Shown here piece after piece: positions 1 to 7,972 of a stretch of 64,000 bases of DNA. Origin of the DNA: Flavobacteriales bacterium. Its GTDB lineage: Bacteria; Bacteroidota; Bacteroidia; Flavobacteriales_E; Vicingaceae. The stretch covers positions 16,414 through 80,413 of the forward strand of contig PALM01000044.1 of NCBI GenBank assembly GCA_002706365.1, given 5' to 3'. Under the pieces are notes generated by a model. That model saw only the letters and a list, made by a program, of their open reading frames with translations, searched no databases and was not told the origin of the DNA. The position numbers and the translations under genes are program-made. The stretch's first letter is position 1, and each line of letters opens with the position of its first letter.

Positions 1-1184
1 TCAGCGGCAGGATTTACAACATCATTTGCCCCAATGATCATAACAGCATCATAATCGTGCATCTTATGATTCACTTCATCCATGTCTAGTATATATTTAT
101 AGTCGATATTGGCTTCGGCTAATAGCACATTCATATGACCGGGCATTCTACCTGCTACAGGATGGATAATATAATTTACATCTGTGCCACTGCTTTCTAA
201 TCGTTGGTGAATTTCAAAGCATTCTTTTTGTGCTTGAGCAACTGCCATACCAAAGCCCGGAATAATCGCCACCTTTTTAGAGAATGCGAGAAGAGTTGCT
301 GTTTCTGCTGCACTAGTGGTTTGAACCTCTTGAGTTTCTGAATTATCATTATCTAGACCTATAGATTTTGTAGTACCTATCAATACGGTCTTTAACGATC
401 GATTCATCGCTTTACACATCTGAATGGTCAAGAGCACACCTGTAGAACCTACTAATATTCCTCCTAGCAGCATTATCGTACTTTCAAACACAATCCCAGA
501 CAATGCTGTTGCAAGTCCGGTTACCGCATTAAGAAGTGAGATTAGTACTGGCATATCTGCCCCGCCAATGGGTACTGAAAACAATATCCCGTATAGTAAT
601 GCTGAAGCTCCTAGAGCCAATGCTAAATGATTAAATGAGAAAGCATTTGGGTAGAAGTAATGTAGTAATGACATAACTACTATTAGGACCAGTGTAAGAA
701 TGGAATAGAGTCTAGATTTTATTTGCCATTTTAATTTATTACTTAACTTGAAGTATGCTATTATACTACCGGTAAAGGACGCAGCTCCCAATACTACTCC
801 CAATAGGAGTATGCTCTTATCCATAATATAGAGTTGGTTAGCATCTTTGAGAAAGGCTTCGTTTACGCCTATAATCATCGCACAAAGCCCACCGAAAGCA
901 TTAAATAGAGAAATCAGCTCAGGCATTTGGGTGATAGCAAATTTGCCGGAAAGCAATTTGCCAATAATACTTCCTGAAATTAATAGAAGAAAGACAAGTA
1001 GCCCATTGGTATAGCCTATCCCTGAAGTGGAATGCCAGTAAATAGTAGCTGTAATAGCTATGCCCATTGCAATTGCAGAAACCATATTTCCCAACTTGGC
1101 TTTAGTTGGTTTGGCCATAAACTTAAGGCCTAGGATAAAACCTACTGCCGATAGCAGATAGCTTGCATTAATTAATAGTGTCAT
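1..1184 (-). CDS. pntB: NAD(P) transhydrogenase subunit beta (3' end outside window)
   Basis: This is the membrane and NADP-binding subunit of the proton-translocating transhydrogenase, which moves hydride between NADH and NADP using the proton gradient. About 394 codons are open from the ATG at 1184 to the window edge, where the family usually has about 460, so the C-terminal end is missing. The N-terminal two thirds is a series of hydrophobic segments. The C-terminal part carries the dIII NADP-binding signature PGFGMAVAQAQ and later IIGANDVVNPAA, both typical of PntB. It follows pntAB by 20 nt and is the last visible gene of the glutamate dehydrogenase operon. Confidence 0.95.
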   Translation of the reverse strand, partial: MTLLINASYLLSAVGFILGLKFMAKPTKAKLGNMVSAIAMGIAITATIYWHSTSGIGYTNGLLVFLLLISGSIIGKLLSGKFAITQMPELISLFNAFGGLCAMIIGVNEAFLKDANQLYIMDKSILLLGVVLGAASFTGSIIAYFKLSNKLKWQIKSRLYSILTLVLIVVMSLLHYFYPNAFSFNHLALALGASALLYGILFSVPIGGADMPVLISLLNAVTGLATALSGIVFESTIMLLGGILVGSTGVLLTIQMCKAMNRSLKTVLIGTTKSIGLDNDNSETQEVQTTSAAETATLLAFSKKVAIIPGFGMAVAQAQKECFEIHQRLESSGTDVNYIIHPVAGRMPGHMNVLLAEANIDYKYILDMDEVNHKMHDYDAVMIIGANDVVNPAA

Positions 1185-1204
1185 TAGCTTTTTTGTTTGT
1201 TGGA

Positions 1205-1495
1205 TTATGAGAACATACTTAACATTCTGTGGGTGACAAAGAAGCCTCCAGAAACATTAATTGTCCCAATTAATACAGCAATGGAAGAGGCAACTATTGA
1301 GCTGATATCGCTTATAGATAGAGTTAATAGATGAATGATTCCACCAATTACAATAATTCCACTTATTGCATTTGCTCCAGACATTAGTGGGGTGTGTAGT
1401 ACCGCCGGTACATTTTTGATTAATTCAATGCCGATTAATACACTGAATACAATTACATATATTCCGTCTATATTAGACAGGTAAAATGATTCCAT
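1205..1495 (-). CDS. pntAB: NAD(P) transhydrogenase subunit alpha, membrane part
   Basis: This 96-residue protein is almost entirely hydrophobic, with about three membrane segments and the small-residue loop HTPLMSGANAISGIIVIG, which is characteristic of the membrane part of the alpha subunit. In this organism the alpha subunit is split into two genes, as in Rhodospirillum-type enzymes. It starts 1 nt after the pntAA stop codon, so the two are probably translationally coupled. With PntB it forms the proton channel of the enzyme. Confidence 0.93.
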   Translation of the reverse strand: MESFYLSNIDGIYVIVFSVLIGIELIKNVPAVLHTPLMSGANAISGIIVIGGIIHLLTLSISDISSIVASSIAVLIGTINVSGGFFVTHRMLSMFS

Positions 1496-1496
1496 T

Positions 1497-2615
1497 TTAT
1501 AGGGCGTTTACTTCGTTGATTAATTGTTGATTTATGATCTTACCATTTGATACAACCTTTGTTGATGAAAGGATTTCGTTGGATTCTTCTTGATCAATAT
1601 GATTCAAATAATATTTTATGAATGAGGTGAAATTGTTAGACGCCAGAGTAGATACAGAATGAGCACATCTATTTAACATTGATGCAAGTCCTACTATGTG
1701 CACTCCATTATGATCTATTATTTCATTTCTTCTTGTAAGTTCGCAGTTGCCCCCATTTTCAGCTGCTAGGTCAATGATTACCGAGCCCGGCTTCATTTTA
1801 TCTACTGTTGATTTTAGAACTAAGGTTGGTGCTTGTTTGCCAGGAATTTTAGCCGTTGTGATAACCACATCAGCATTTATGCACTCTTCGGCAATCCTCT
1901 TATTTACTAGATCCAAATATTCAGCTGATTGTTGAACTGCATAACCTCCTGCATTCTGATTCTCCACTGCACCCTTAATTTCAATAAATTGGGCACCTAA
2001 ACTCTCAACTTCATTTTTAGTGTTTTTCCGCACATCAAATGCTTTAACACTTGCTCCTAGACGCTTGGCAGTTGCAATTGCTTGAAGTCCAGCTACACCT
2101 GCACCAAGAATCAAAAATTTGGCTGGCTTAAGTGTACCTCCAGCACTGGTGACCATAGGTACAACCATAGGGGACATCTCAGCTGCAGTTAATACAGCCT
2201 GATAACCAGATATTGATGCTACCGATGAGATGATATCCATTGCTTGTGCAATCGTACTTCTTGGGATTAGATCCAGACTGTATACATCAGCCTCTATATT
2301 TGTATAGGGAAGTACTACTGTCTTATCATTCAATACATTGAAGAATCCGATAAACACCTTCTTACAATTGAGTTTGTACTCTCCAATTCTACTGGAGAAA
2401 CTCAAAAGGATATCAGAGTTCACGATTACTTCTTTTGAGTCTTTACAAATAATTGCACCTGAATCTTTATACATTTCATTCGTGAACCCAGCCAATTGTC
2501 CTGCTCCGTCTTCCACGAACACTTGAAAATCTGCTGAAAGTTTCTCTACTCCAGAAGGGCTAAGAGCCACTATTTTATCTACGATACCTTCTTTAAGAAG
2601 TCCTAATTTTTTCAT
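1497..2615 (-). CDS. pntAA: NAD(P) transhydrogenase subunit alpha, NAD-binding part
   Basis: This 372-residue soluble protein belongs to the alanine dehydrogenase/PNT family. It has a Rossmann glycine motif GAGVAG near residues 171 to 176, followed by the conserved acidic NAD-ribose residue in KAFDVR. The downstream motif VVITTAKIPGKQAPTL is also typical. It binds NAD(H) as the peripheral dI domain of the transhydrogenase. It lies 11 nt after the universal stress gene and 1 nt before pntAB. Confidence 0.95.
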   Translation of the reverse strand: MKKLGLLKEGIVDKIVALSPSGVEKLSADFQVFVEDGAGQLAGFTNEMYKDSGAIICKDSKEVIVNSDILLSFSSRIGEYKLNCKKVFIGFFNVLNDKTVVLPYTNIEADVYSLDLIPRSTIAQAMDIISSVASISGYQAVLTAAEMSPMVVPMVTSAGGTLKPAKFLILGAGVAGLQAIATAKRLGASVKAFDVRKNTKNEVESLGAQFIEIKGAVENQNAGGYAVQQSAEYLDLVNKRIAEECINADVVITTAKIPGKQAPTLVLKSTVDKMKPGSVIIDLAAENGGNCELTRRNEIIDHNGVHIVGLASMLNRCAHSVSTLASNNFTSFIKYYLNHIDQEESNEILSSTKVVSNGKIINQQLINEVNAL

Positions 2616-2626
2616 TCTTTTATATT

Positions 2627-3124
2627 TTAGCCAACTAGTCTAATCTCCTCCAATGCAGGGCATTCCGATGTCTTGCAATTCTTTGGAGTGGTTAGTACTA
2701 TGCACTCTTTGTTGTCTTCAATTACTTGATTGACTTTCTTTTCTTTAAATTTTTTGGTTTGAGGATCTTTTCCACTTGTGTTCATCAATATCAGATCAAT
2801 ATTGAATCTTATTCTAGCTTCTTTAACACCAACGGCAAAATCGCCATCCCTACATAAGAGCTTGAATTTGTGTAAACTACTAGGATTATTTTCAATGAAA
2901 TAGCTTGATTGTTTTACCATCTTGATTAATACATCCAAATTTTTCTTTTCAAAGTACTCAGTTCTATCATGAAGCAAGCTTAAGGCATCAAGTCCAAGCA
3001 TTGAGTAATCATAGTTGTGAAAGAAATAGAAAACACAGGCTTCATCCTTGAATGCTTCTAATGCAGTTTCTATTAGCTCATCTGATTCATTACTGAAATC
3101 TGTTAGAATTAGGATGTTTTTCAT
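2627..3124 (-). CDS. universal stress protein-like
   Basis: The 165-residue protein starts with MKNILILTDFSNESDELIETAL, the first strand and helix of a Usp fold (alpha/beta nucleotide-binding). It has a central acidic strand, IDLILMNTSGKD, where Usp proteins usually read DLIVMGTHG. The glycine-rich ATP motif is weak (KEKKVNQVIEDNKECIVLTTP), so ATP binding is uncertain. It differs clearly from the double Usp protein at 15184. Its place between the GreA-like and transhydrogenase genes suggests a regulatory or stress role tied to redox balance; this is inference. Confidence 0.7.
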   Translation of the reverse strand: MKNILILTDFSNESDELIETALEAFKDEACVFYFFHNYDYSMLGLDALSLLHDRTEYFEKKNLDVLIKMVKQSSYFIENNPSSLHKFKLLCRDGDFAVGVKEARIRFNIDLILMNTSGKDPQTKKFKEKKVNQVIEDNKECIVLTTPKNCKTSECPALEEIRLVG

Positions 3125-3155
3125 AATAGCACTTTTTGTTTGTTCATATCATTTG

Positions 3156-3575
3156 CTAAGCATACTTCAAAGCTTCAATATTTACTACAGCTTTTCTTCC
3201 ATAGAGGAGCTGATGGATGCGGTTCTTCAATAACCTATATTCATTTAAGTAATCTAAGTATGAATCCCTCTGCAATTCATGCATTTTAAGTATATCTAGA
3301 TCACATTTGAAATCCTCACATAGGTTTTGATCTGGTTTCGTATGCTGATATTTTTTGAATTTTGATGAAAGAGTATCTGCTTGTTTCATCATTGAATTGA
3401 GTTGTTGGAGGACCTTGTCGTCCCCCAACTGGCCATCCACATCTAGCGTGATCATTTTCTCTAGAAAATTGATCTCTTTCTTAAGACGATTTAGATGCTT
3501 CAACCAAACGCTCAATTCTAAGCTATTTAGCTTATATGTTATATCCAGTTCTGTGTCTGTACTAAGTATTTCCAT
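3156..3575 (-). CDS. hypothetical helical protein in the glutamate dehydrogenase operon
   Basis: I do not recognise this 139-residue protein. It has no signal peptide or membrane segment. It is rich in Leu, Lys, Asp and Glu with heptad-like spacing, predicting several long helices. A single Cys lies in the middle (NLCEDFKCDLD gives two close cysteines). It sits 11 nt after the GreA-like gene and 31 nt before the Usp gene, so it is almost certainly co-transcribed. The position suggests a partner protein of the operon rather than an enzyme. Confidence 0.7.
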   Translation of the reverse strand: MEILSTDTELDITYKLNSLELSVWLKHLNRLKKEINFLEKMITLDVDGQLGDDKVLQQLNSMMKQADTLSSKFKKYQHTKPDQNLCEDFKCDLDILKMHELQRDSYLDYLNEYRLLKNRIHQLLYGRKAVVNIEALKYA

Positions 3576-3586
3576 ATCCTAAGTTT

Positions 3587-4006
3587 TTATATTGCCACTT
3601 TCCTTTGCGGTGTTAAATCCTCTTGCTCTACTTTAAGAATGGTTATCTTTTTCATTCCACTTGGAAACTCCCAAAGAAGTTGATCACCCTCTGCATAACC
3701 TATCAATGCAGACCCCATAGGAGTTAAGATTGATATTTTATTATTAGCTACATCTTTGAGCGCAGGCTTCACTAGTTGAATATTTATCTTTCTACTTCCG
3801 TCGATCGTAATGGCAATTTTGCTATTGAATCGAATCACGTCTGAAGGCATTTCTCCTTCATTCAATACTATAGCTGTCAGCAGCTCTGTCCTCAGTTTTT
3901 CGAGAGACTCTCTAGTTTCTCGATTATTATCAAATCCAGCTACATTTAGCATGCTTTTTAAGTAGACAAAATCCTTCTTCTCAATTATTATGTCTTTATA
4001 TTTCAT
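3587..4006 (-). CDS. GreA/GreB-family (Rnk-like) factor
   Basis: The C-terminal half matches the FKBP-like domain of GreA/GreB and Rnk proteins: KISILTPMGSALIGYAEGDQLLWEFPSG is the usual core strand-turn pattern. The N-terminal part is only about 55 residues and does not form the long coiled coil of true GreA. At 139 residues it is closer to Rnk or other RNA polymerase secondary-channel proteins. It would act on RNA polymerase in the cytoplasm. It is 16 nt upstream of the glutamate dehydrogenase stop and in the same orientation, inside the redox operon. Confidence 0.82.
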   Translation of the reverse strand: MKYKDIIIEKKDFVYLKSMLNVAGFDNNRETRESLEKLRTELLTAIVLNEGEMPSDVIRFNSKIAITIDGSRKINIQLVKPALKDVANNKISILTPMGSALIGYAEGDQLLWEFPSGMKKITILKVEQEDLTPQRKVAI

Positions 4007-4022
4007 AACTGAAGTTTTTTAA

Positions 4023-5357
4023 TTATGGGAAAATTCCTCTCTGTACATAAGCTTTCTCTATTCGCTCGATCGCAATACAGTAGGCTGCTGTGCGCAGATC
4101 TGTATCATTGTTCTTAGAATAGTTAAAGACCTTTTCAAAAGACTCATTAAGCTTTTTCTCTAGTTTCTTAATGACTTCCTCCATCTGCCATAACTCTCCG
4201 TTTCTATTCTGTAGCCATTCAAAATAACTTGCTATAACTCCTCCTGAATTACAAAGTATATCTGGTATAATACTTATGCCTCTTTCTAAAAGGATCTTTT
4301 CTCCCTCTACATTGGTAGGCCCGTTTGCTCCTTCAGCAATTAATTTTGCATTTATATCTTTTGCATTTTGCTCAGTAATCTGATTTCCCAAAGCAGCTGG
4401 TATCAGTATGTCACAGTTTGTTGCAAAGAAATTTTTGTTGTCGATACGTTCCGCGCCTGAATAATTGATTACACTCCCATTATTTGATAAGGAATATTGG
4501 AATAGTGATTCAACTTCAATCCCCTTCTCATTGTAAATACTTCCGAAAGCATCCTGTACGGCAATCATTCTAGCTCCTTCCTTTTCAAGGAAGTGAGCTG
4601 CCCAGTATCCTACATTTCCGAAGCCTTGTACAATGAAAGTTTTGTCTTTCAAGATGTAGTTATTCTTATTTGCCCAAAGTCTAATTGTTGAGAATACTCC
4701 ATAACCTGTAGCACGGTCTCTCCCTTCTAAACCTCCACTACCTACTGGTTTTCCCGTGACAACATGTTGATTCATTGCCCTCTGAGTTTGTGGTTTTGTA
4801 CCCATATAGGTATCAGCCATCCATGCCATTGTCTGACTATTGGTATTCACATCTGGAGCCGGAATGTCATATTCAGGACCAATATTATCTCCTAATGCAT
4901 AAGTGAACCGACGGGTGATTCTTTCTAATTCAGTTTGCGAGTACAGTGATGGATTCAATTGAATACCTCCTTTCGCTCCGCCATATGGCAAACCCGCCAA
5001 AGATGTTTTCCAAGTCATCCACATTGCTAAAGCTCTTGCTGCATCTATATCTACTGTAGGATGGTATCTTAATCCACCTTTGTAAGGTCCTAAGGCATTG
5101 TTGTGCTGTACTCTGTAACCTGAAAATATCTCTACTTCTCCATTGTCCATTTTTACAGGGAAATGCACTATAATCTCATTGTTCGTAATGCTTAAGATCT
5201 TTCTTATATTAGGATGTAAGTTGATCTCATCGGCAGCACTGTTGAACTGCTCAAGCACATTTTCAACCATATTCTTAGCATTAACTGCCTTTGGTTTATT
5301 ATTTTCCTTTGTGATTATCATTTCGTTCTTTTTAGAATTTTGATTCTTTTTATTCAT
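4023..5357 (-). CDS. gdhA: Glu/Leu/Phe/Val family dehydrogenase, probably glutamate dehydrogenase
   Basis: The 444-residue enzyme has all core motifs of glutamate dehydrogenase. These are KGGLRYHP near residue 93, the catalytic lysine in LPYGGAKGGI (K129), the catalytic aspartate in PAPDVNT (about D169) and the Rossmann motif GFGNVG near 245 to 250. It interconverts glutamate and 2-oxoglutarate plus ammonia. Cofactor preference cannot be read reliably. Its ATG overlaps the stop of the 40-residue upstream peptide by 4 nt (ATGA), indicating coupling. It carries a lysine- and asparagine-rich N-terminal extension of about 25 residues. Co-transcription with transhydrogenase links nitrogen metabolism to NADH/NADPH exchange. 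Confidence 0.93.
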   Translation of the reverse strand: MNKKNQNSKKNEMIITKENNKPKAVNAKNMVENVLEQFNSAADEINLHPNIRKILSITNNEIIVHFPVKMDNGEVEIFSGYRVQHNNALGPYKGGLRYHPTVDIDAARALAMWMTWKTSLAGLPYGGAKGGIQLNPSLYSQTELERITRRFTYALGDNIGPEYDIPAPDVNTNSQTMAWMADTYMGTKPQTQRAMNQHVVTGKPVGSGGLEGRDRATGYGVFSTIRLWANKNNYILKDKTFIVQGFGNVGYWAAHFLEKEGARMIAVQDAFGSIYNEKGIEVESLFQYSLSNNGSVINYSGAERIDNKNFFATNCDILIPAALGNQITEQNAKDINAKLIAEGANGPTNVEGEKILLERGISIIPDILCNSGGVIASYFEWLQNRNGELWQMEEVIKKLEKKLNESFEKVFNYSKNNDTDLRTAAYCIAIERIEKAYVQRGIFP

Positions 5358-5476
5358 TGATTAGTTTGTTTCTTGTAAACATTTTGCTTTCTTTCTTCCT
5401 TTTCTTTTTTTAGACTATTAGCTGAACTTTTGGTCCAAAAAAATAGGAGAGCAGCTAATATCAATACATAGAGCAT
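5354..5476 (-). CDS. 40-residue single-pass membrane peptide
   Basis: A short ORF starts at ATG 5476, 2 nt after the stop of the cysteine-rich gene, and its TGA overlaps the glutamate dehydrogenase ATG. It encodes an N-terminal hydrophobic stretch, MLYVLILAALLFFW, followed by a strongly charged Lys/Glu/Gln tail. The tight fit between two genes with 2-nt and overlapping junctions supports real translation. The shape recalls small membrane subunits or anchors, but I recognise no family. Confidence 0.55.
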   Translation of the reverse strand: MLYVLILAALLFFWTKSSANSLKKEKEERKQNVYKKQTNQ

Positions 5477-5478
5477 GA

Positions 5479-5715
5479 TTATTCTGCAACTTCTAGTTTA
5501 AGCACCTCATTTGAGTTAGGTTGCTTCGGTATTTTTTCTACCGTGATTTGATCTTCGATATTCCTGTCGTGTTTATACATGTTCACTGAATCATCATATT
5601 CACTACATGAAAAGACCTTCTCCTTCTGACTTGTAAGAAAACAATTGTCTAGATTCGCGCATGTTACACATATACCCATTTGCTTCATTTGTTCATTATA
5701 AATGTTGTTCGGCAT
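5479..5715 (-). CDS. small cysteine-rich hypothetical protein
   Basis: About 78 residues if translation starts at the ATG at 5715 (residues MPNN). A later ATG at 5688 (MKQMG) is also possible, and a TTG at 5745 would add ten residues. The core is CVTCANLDNCFLTSQ followed by FSCSEYD: four cysteines as C-x2-C-x5-C and one more about 13 residues on, a likely metal or Fe-S site. I recognise no named family. It heads the operon with the membrane peptide, glutamate dehydrogenase and transhydrogenase. Confidence 0.6.
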   Translation of the reverse strand: MPNNIYNEQMKQMGICVTCANLDNCFLTSQKEKVFSCSEYDDSVNMYKHDRNIEDQITVEKIPKQPNSNEVLKLEVAE

Positions 5716-5727
5716 GCCAAAGTCAAA

Positions 5728-5744
5728 TAGGAGGCCAAGAATCA
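5728..5744 (-). promoter_or_regulatory. weak sigma-54 (-24/-12) candidate for the glutamate dehydrogenase operon
   Basis: On the minus strand TTGGCCTCCTATTTGAC has TTGGC and TTG at exactly the sigma-54 spacing, but the conserved GC of the -12 element is GA. No TAnnTTTG box is visible in this upstream region. If real, transcription would begin near 5718 and the start codon would be the ATG at 5688. Confidence 0.22.
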
Positions 5745-5745
5745 A

Positions 5746-6083
5746 TAGGTATTCACTAGAATTGGGTCAATGCAATGAAAATGAGCTAATTAACAATTTC
5801 ATTTTTCAACGGTAATACATTTAAAGACGGGGTGTAATTTCCCAGGCGGGTAAAATTTACCCACTATTATATCTAATTAATAGTACTTGGAAAAGGATGA
5901 AAGACCAGCTAGTAAAAATTCATCCTATTGGAATTAAGCTTTCTGATCTTGTCTTATTAGTTGCCTTTTAGGCTCAGATTTGAAAGTCCACCATTGAAAG
6001 ATGAAGTTGGAGTAGGTAGGAAAATAGAGCGTAATTATTTAGAGTCTATCTGAGTATTAGCTGAATGAAAATTGATCTAAAGA
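5746..6083. other. gene-free gap between the DUF3124 gene and the glutamate dehydrogenase operon
   Basis: This 338-nt stretch has no convincing ORF on either strand. It contains the two tandem dyads at 5830 to 5862 and AT-rich flanks. No dispersed repeats of the kind seen after 43 kb are present. It must contain the promoter of the downstream minus-strand operon. Confidence 0.7.
5830..5862. promoter_or_regulatory. two tandem GGGT..CCC dyads (candidate activator sites)
   Basis: GGGTGTAATTTCCC at 5830 to 5843 and GGGTAAAATTTACCC at 5848 to 5862 lie 4 nt apart. The second is a perfect 7-bp inverted repeat around one central base; the first is an imperfect version. They are about 100 to 130 bp upstream of the head of the glutamate dehydrogenase operon, the usual distance for NtrC-type enhancer sites. 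They lie next to a gene for such a regulator. The link to that regulator is inference. Confidence 0.45.
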
Positions 6084-6623
6084 TCACTCAATTCGTTTTG
6101 CAGTGGTAGTAAAAGATATTCCTCTAGCCATCGTTGAATTCATCACTGCTTCGAAGATTGGTTCAGGGCAAGTTTTTGAAGCATACCAATCGAAAATAAA
6201 ATTTGATCCAGTTCCTCCCGAGATATCCAACTCGTCAATAATGATCTCTATTGTTTCCATTGGCGCTAAGTAAATAATATCCTCATGATAAGATCTCACT
6301 AAATTGCCGTTAGTATCAAAATAGTGACTATTTTCAAGATATATAGTGTCTTTATCACTTGTATTTCTCAAGCTTACCATAACTGTGAGATTATGTGTTC
6401 TGTGCTCTGTTTCACTGTAAATCAAAGAGTAAATTGAAAGATATGATTTACCAAATTGAAGAGAATCCTTATTAACCTCATTTACTACCCGTTTAGCCCA
6501 ATTAGCAGAAGGGATAGGTTTACTTGCCCTATCATCAGTACACCCAATGAATAAGATAGAAAACATGATAACAGGCAATGCTAGTGATATAATTCTAATC
6601 ATACTTATGTAAATTAATTTCAT
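6084..6623 (-). CDS. DUF3124 family lipoprotein
   Basis: This is a 179-residue protein with an N-terminal hydrophobic segment ending in LFIGC, a probable lipobox for export and lipid anchoring. The mature part has the DUF3124 features SIYSLIYSE, HNLTVMVSLRNTS, a YFDTNG turn, IDELDISGGTGSNFIFDW and the terminal ARGISFTT. The function of the family is not known. The start ATG overlaps the response-regulator stop by 4 nt (ATGA), so the lipoprotein is coupled to the two-component pair and may be its sensor partner or output. Confidence 0.82.
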   Translation of the reverse strand: MKLIYISMIRIISLALPVIMFSILFIGCTDDRASKPIPSANWAKRVVNEVNKDSLQFGKSYLSIYSLIYSETEHRTHNLTVMVSLRNTSDKDTIYLENSHYFDTNGNLVRSYHEDIIYLAPMETIEIIIDELDISGGTGSNFIFDWYASKTCPEPIFEAVMNSTMARGISFTTTAKRIE

Positions 6624-7966
6624 TTATTAGAGTTCAATTTGTCATCTTTCAACTTCTCTCTTAGTGTCTTTCTATCTATCTGAAGAATCTCCGCAGCCCT
6701 TGTCTTATTATCATTTGTGAAATTCAAGACCTTCTTAATGTATTGCAATTCAATTTCCTTCAAAGGGAAGAGTTTGTCTTTTGGAAAATCTATTACATAC
6801 TTTAAATTTTCAGGTAAATCAGAAACCCCTATGATTCTATTACCTAAAATTACCGCTCTTTGGATAACATTTTCCAACTCCCTTATATTTCCCGGCCAAT
6901 CATATCGCATTAACACATCAAGTGCTTGTGGGTCTATCCGCATGAATCGATCATGATACTCTATCGCGTATTTTGTCAAGAACTTATCTACTAGCAATGG
7001 TATGTCTTCTTTTCTCTCTCTTAAAGGTGGCAAATTGATTTCAACCACAGTAAGCCTATAATAGAGGTCTTCTCGAAAACTTCCTTTACTGATCATCTCT
7101 TTAAGACTGCTATTGGTAGCTGCAATGACTCTTAAGTCTATACTTTCAGTTTTTTGAGAGCCTACTCTAACTACTTCCTTTTCTTGAAGAACTCTTAGTA
7201 ATCTACTCTGAACAGCTAAGGATGCGTTGGCAATTTCATCAAGAAAAATACTACCACCATTGGCAGCTTGAAAGAACCCTTCTCTATCTTTCTCGGCACC
7301 TGTAAAAGCACCTTTTACATAACCAAATAGTTCAGTTTCTAGAAGATTTTCTGGAATTCCTCCACAGTTTACAGCAATAAAAGGGAAGTTGGCAAATTTC
7401 CCTTGATAATGAATTGATCTGGCTACTAACTCTTTACCAGTTCCACTTTCTCCATTTATAAATACGGTAGCCTTATTATCTTTTAGTCGATCAATGATCT
7501 CAAATATATGCTCAATGCTCTCAGAACCTCCAGTCATTTCTCCATAACCTTCACCTTCTTTTGTTTGATGACCTTTCTGTTCGACCTCATTTTCATTAAT
7601 TGAAATTGCCCTGTCTATGGCTTCTTTTAGTTCATCCTTTGTGAATGGCTTTGTGAGATATTCATGAACCCCTGATTTGATTGCAGCTAACGAATCTTGA
7701 ACAGATGGATATCCCGTAACCACCAATCTAGGGAGATCTGGGTAGTGCTCAGAGACAAACTTCAAAAGCTCCGTCCCATCTATTTCTGGCATTTTCAAAT
7801 CTGTGATCAAAAGACTTAGACGTGTATCTTTAAGTATGGCAACTGCTTCTTTTACAGATACTGCTTTATATACATGAAAGTTCCAAGAATGAAGGTGCCT
7901 TTGAAGAAGCTCTAAGACATTGGTGTCATCATCTACAATAAGAATATTCTCCTTCCGTAATTTCAT
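6620..7966 (-). CDS. sigma-54-dependent response regulator (NtrC family)
   Basis: The 448-residue protein has a receiver domain (phospho-acceptor D56 in LLITDLKMP), an AAA+ domain with Walker A GESGTGKE near 172 to 179 and the sigma-54 contact loop GAFTGA near 219 to 224. A C-terminal Fis-type helix-turn-helix, AAEILQIDRKTLREKLK, completes it. It is therefore a complete enhancer-binding activator of RNA polymerase with sigma-54. It lies 6 nt after the histidine kinase gene and overlaps the DUF3124 gene. Its targets may be the dyads at 5830 to 5862. Confidence 0.96.
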   Translation of the reverse strand: MKLRKENILIVDDDTNVLELLQRHLHSWNFHVYKAVSVKEAVAILKDTRLSLLITDLKMPEIDGTELLKFVSEHYPDLPRLVVTGYPSVQDSLAAIKSGVHEYLTKPFTKDELKEAIDRAISINENEVEQKGHQTKEGEGYGEMTGGSESIEHIFEIIDRLKDNKATVFINGESGTGKELVARSIHYQGKFANFPFIAVNCGGIPENLLETELFGYVKGAFTGAEKDREGFFQAANGGSIFLDEIANASLAVQSRLLRVLQEKEVVRVGSQKTESIDLRVIAATNSSLKEMISKGSFREDLYYRLTVVEINLPPLRERKEDIPLLVDKFLTKYAIEYHDRFMRIDPQALDVLMRYDWPGNIRELENVIQRAVILGNRIIGVSDLPENLKYVIDFPKDKLFPLKEIELQYIKKVLNFTNDNKTRAAEILQIDRKTLREKLKDDKLNSNK

Positions 7967-7972
7967 TTACTA

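Noticed and set aside
5761..5815. Second sigma-54 candidate (AGCTCAT..ATTGCAT on the minus strand)
   Set aside because: The -24 GG is absent and the spacing is off by one or two bases.
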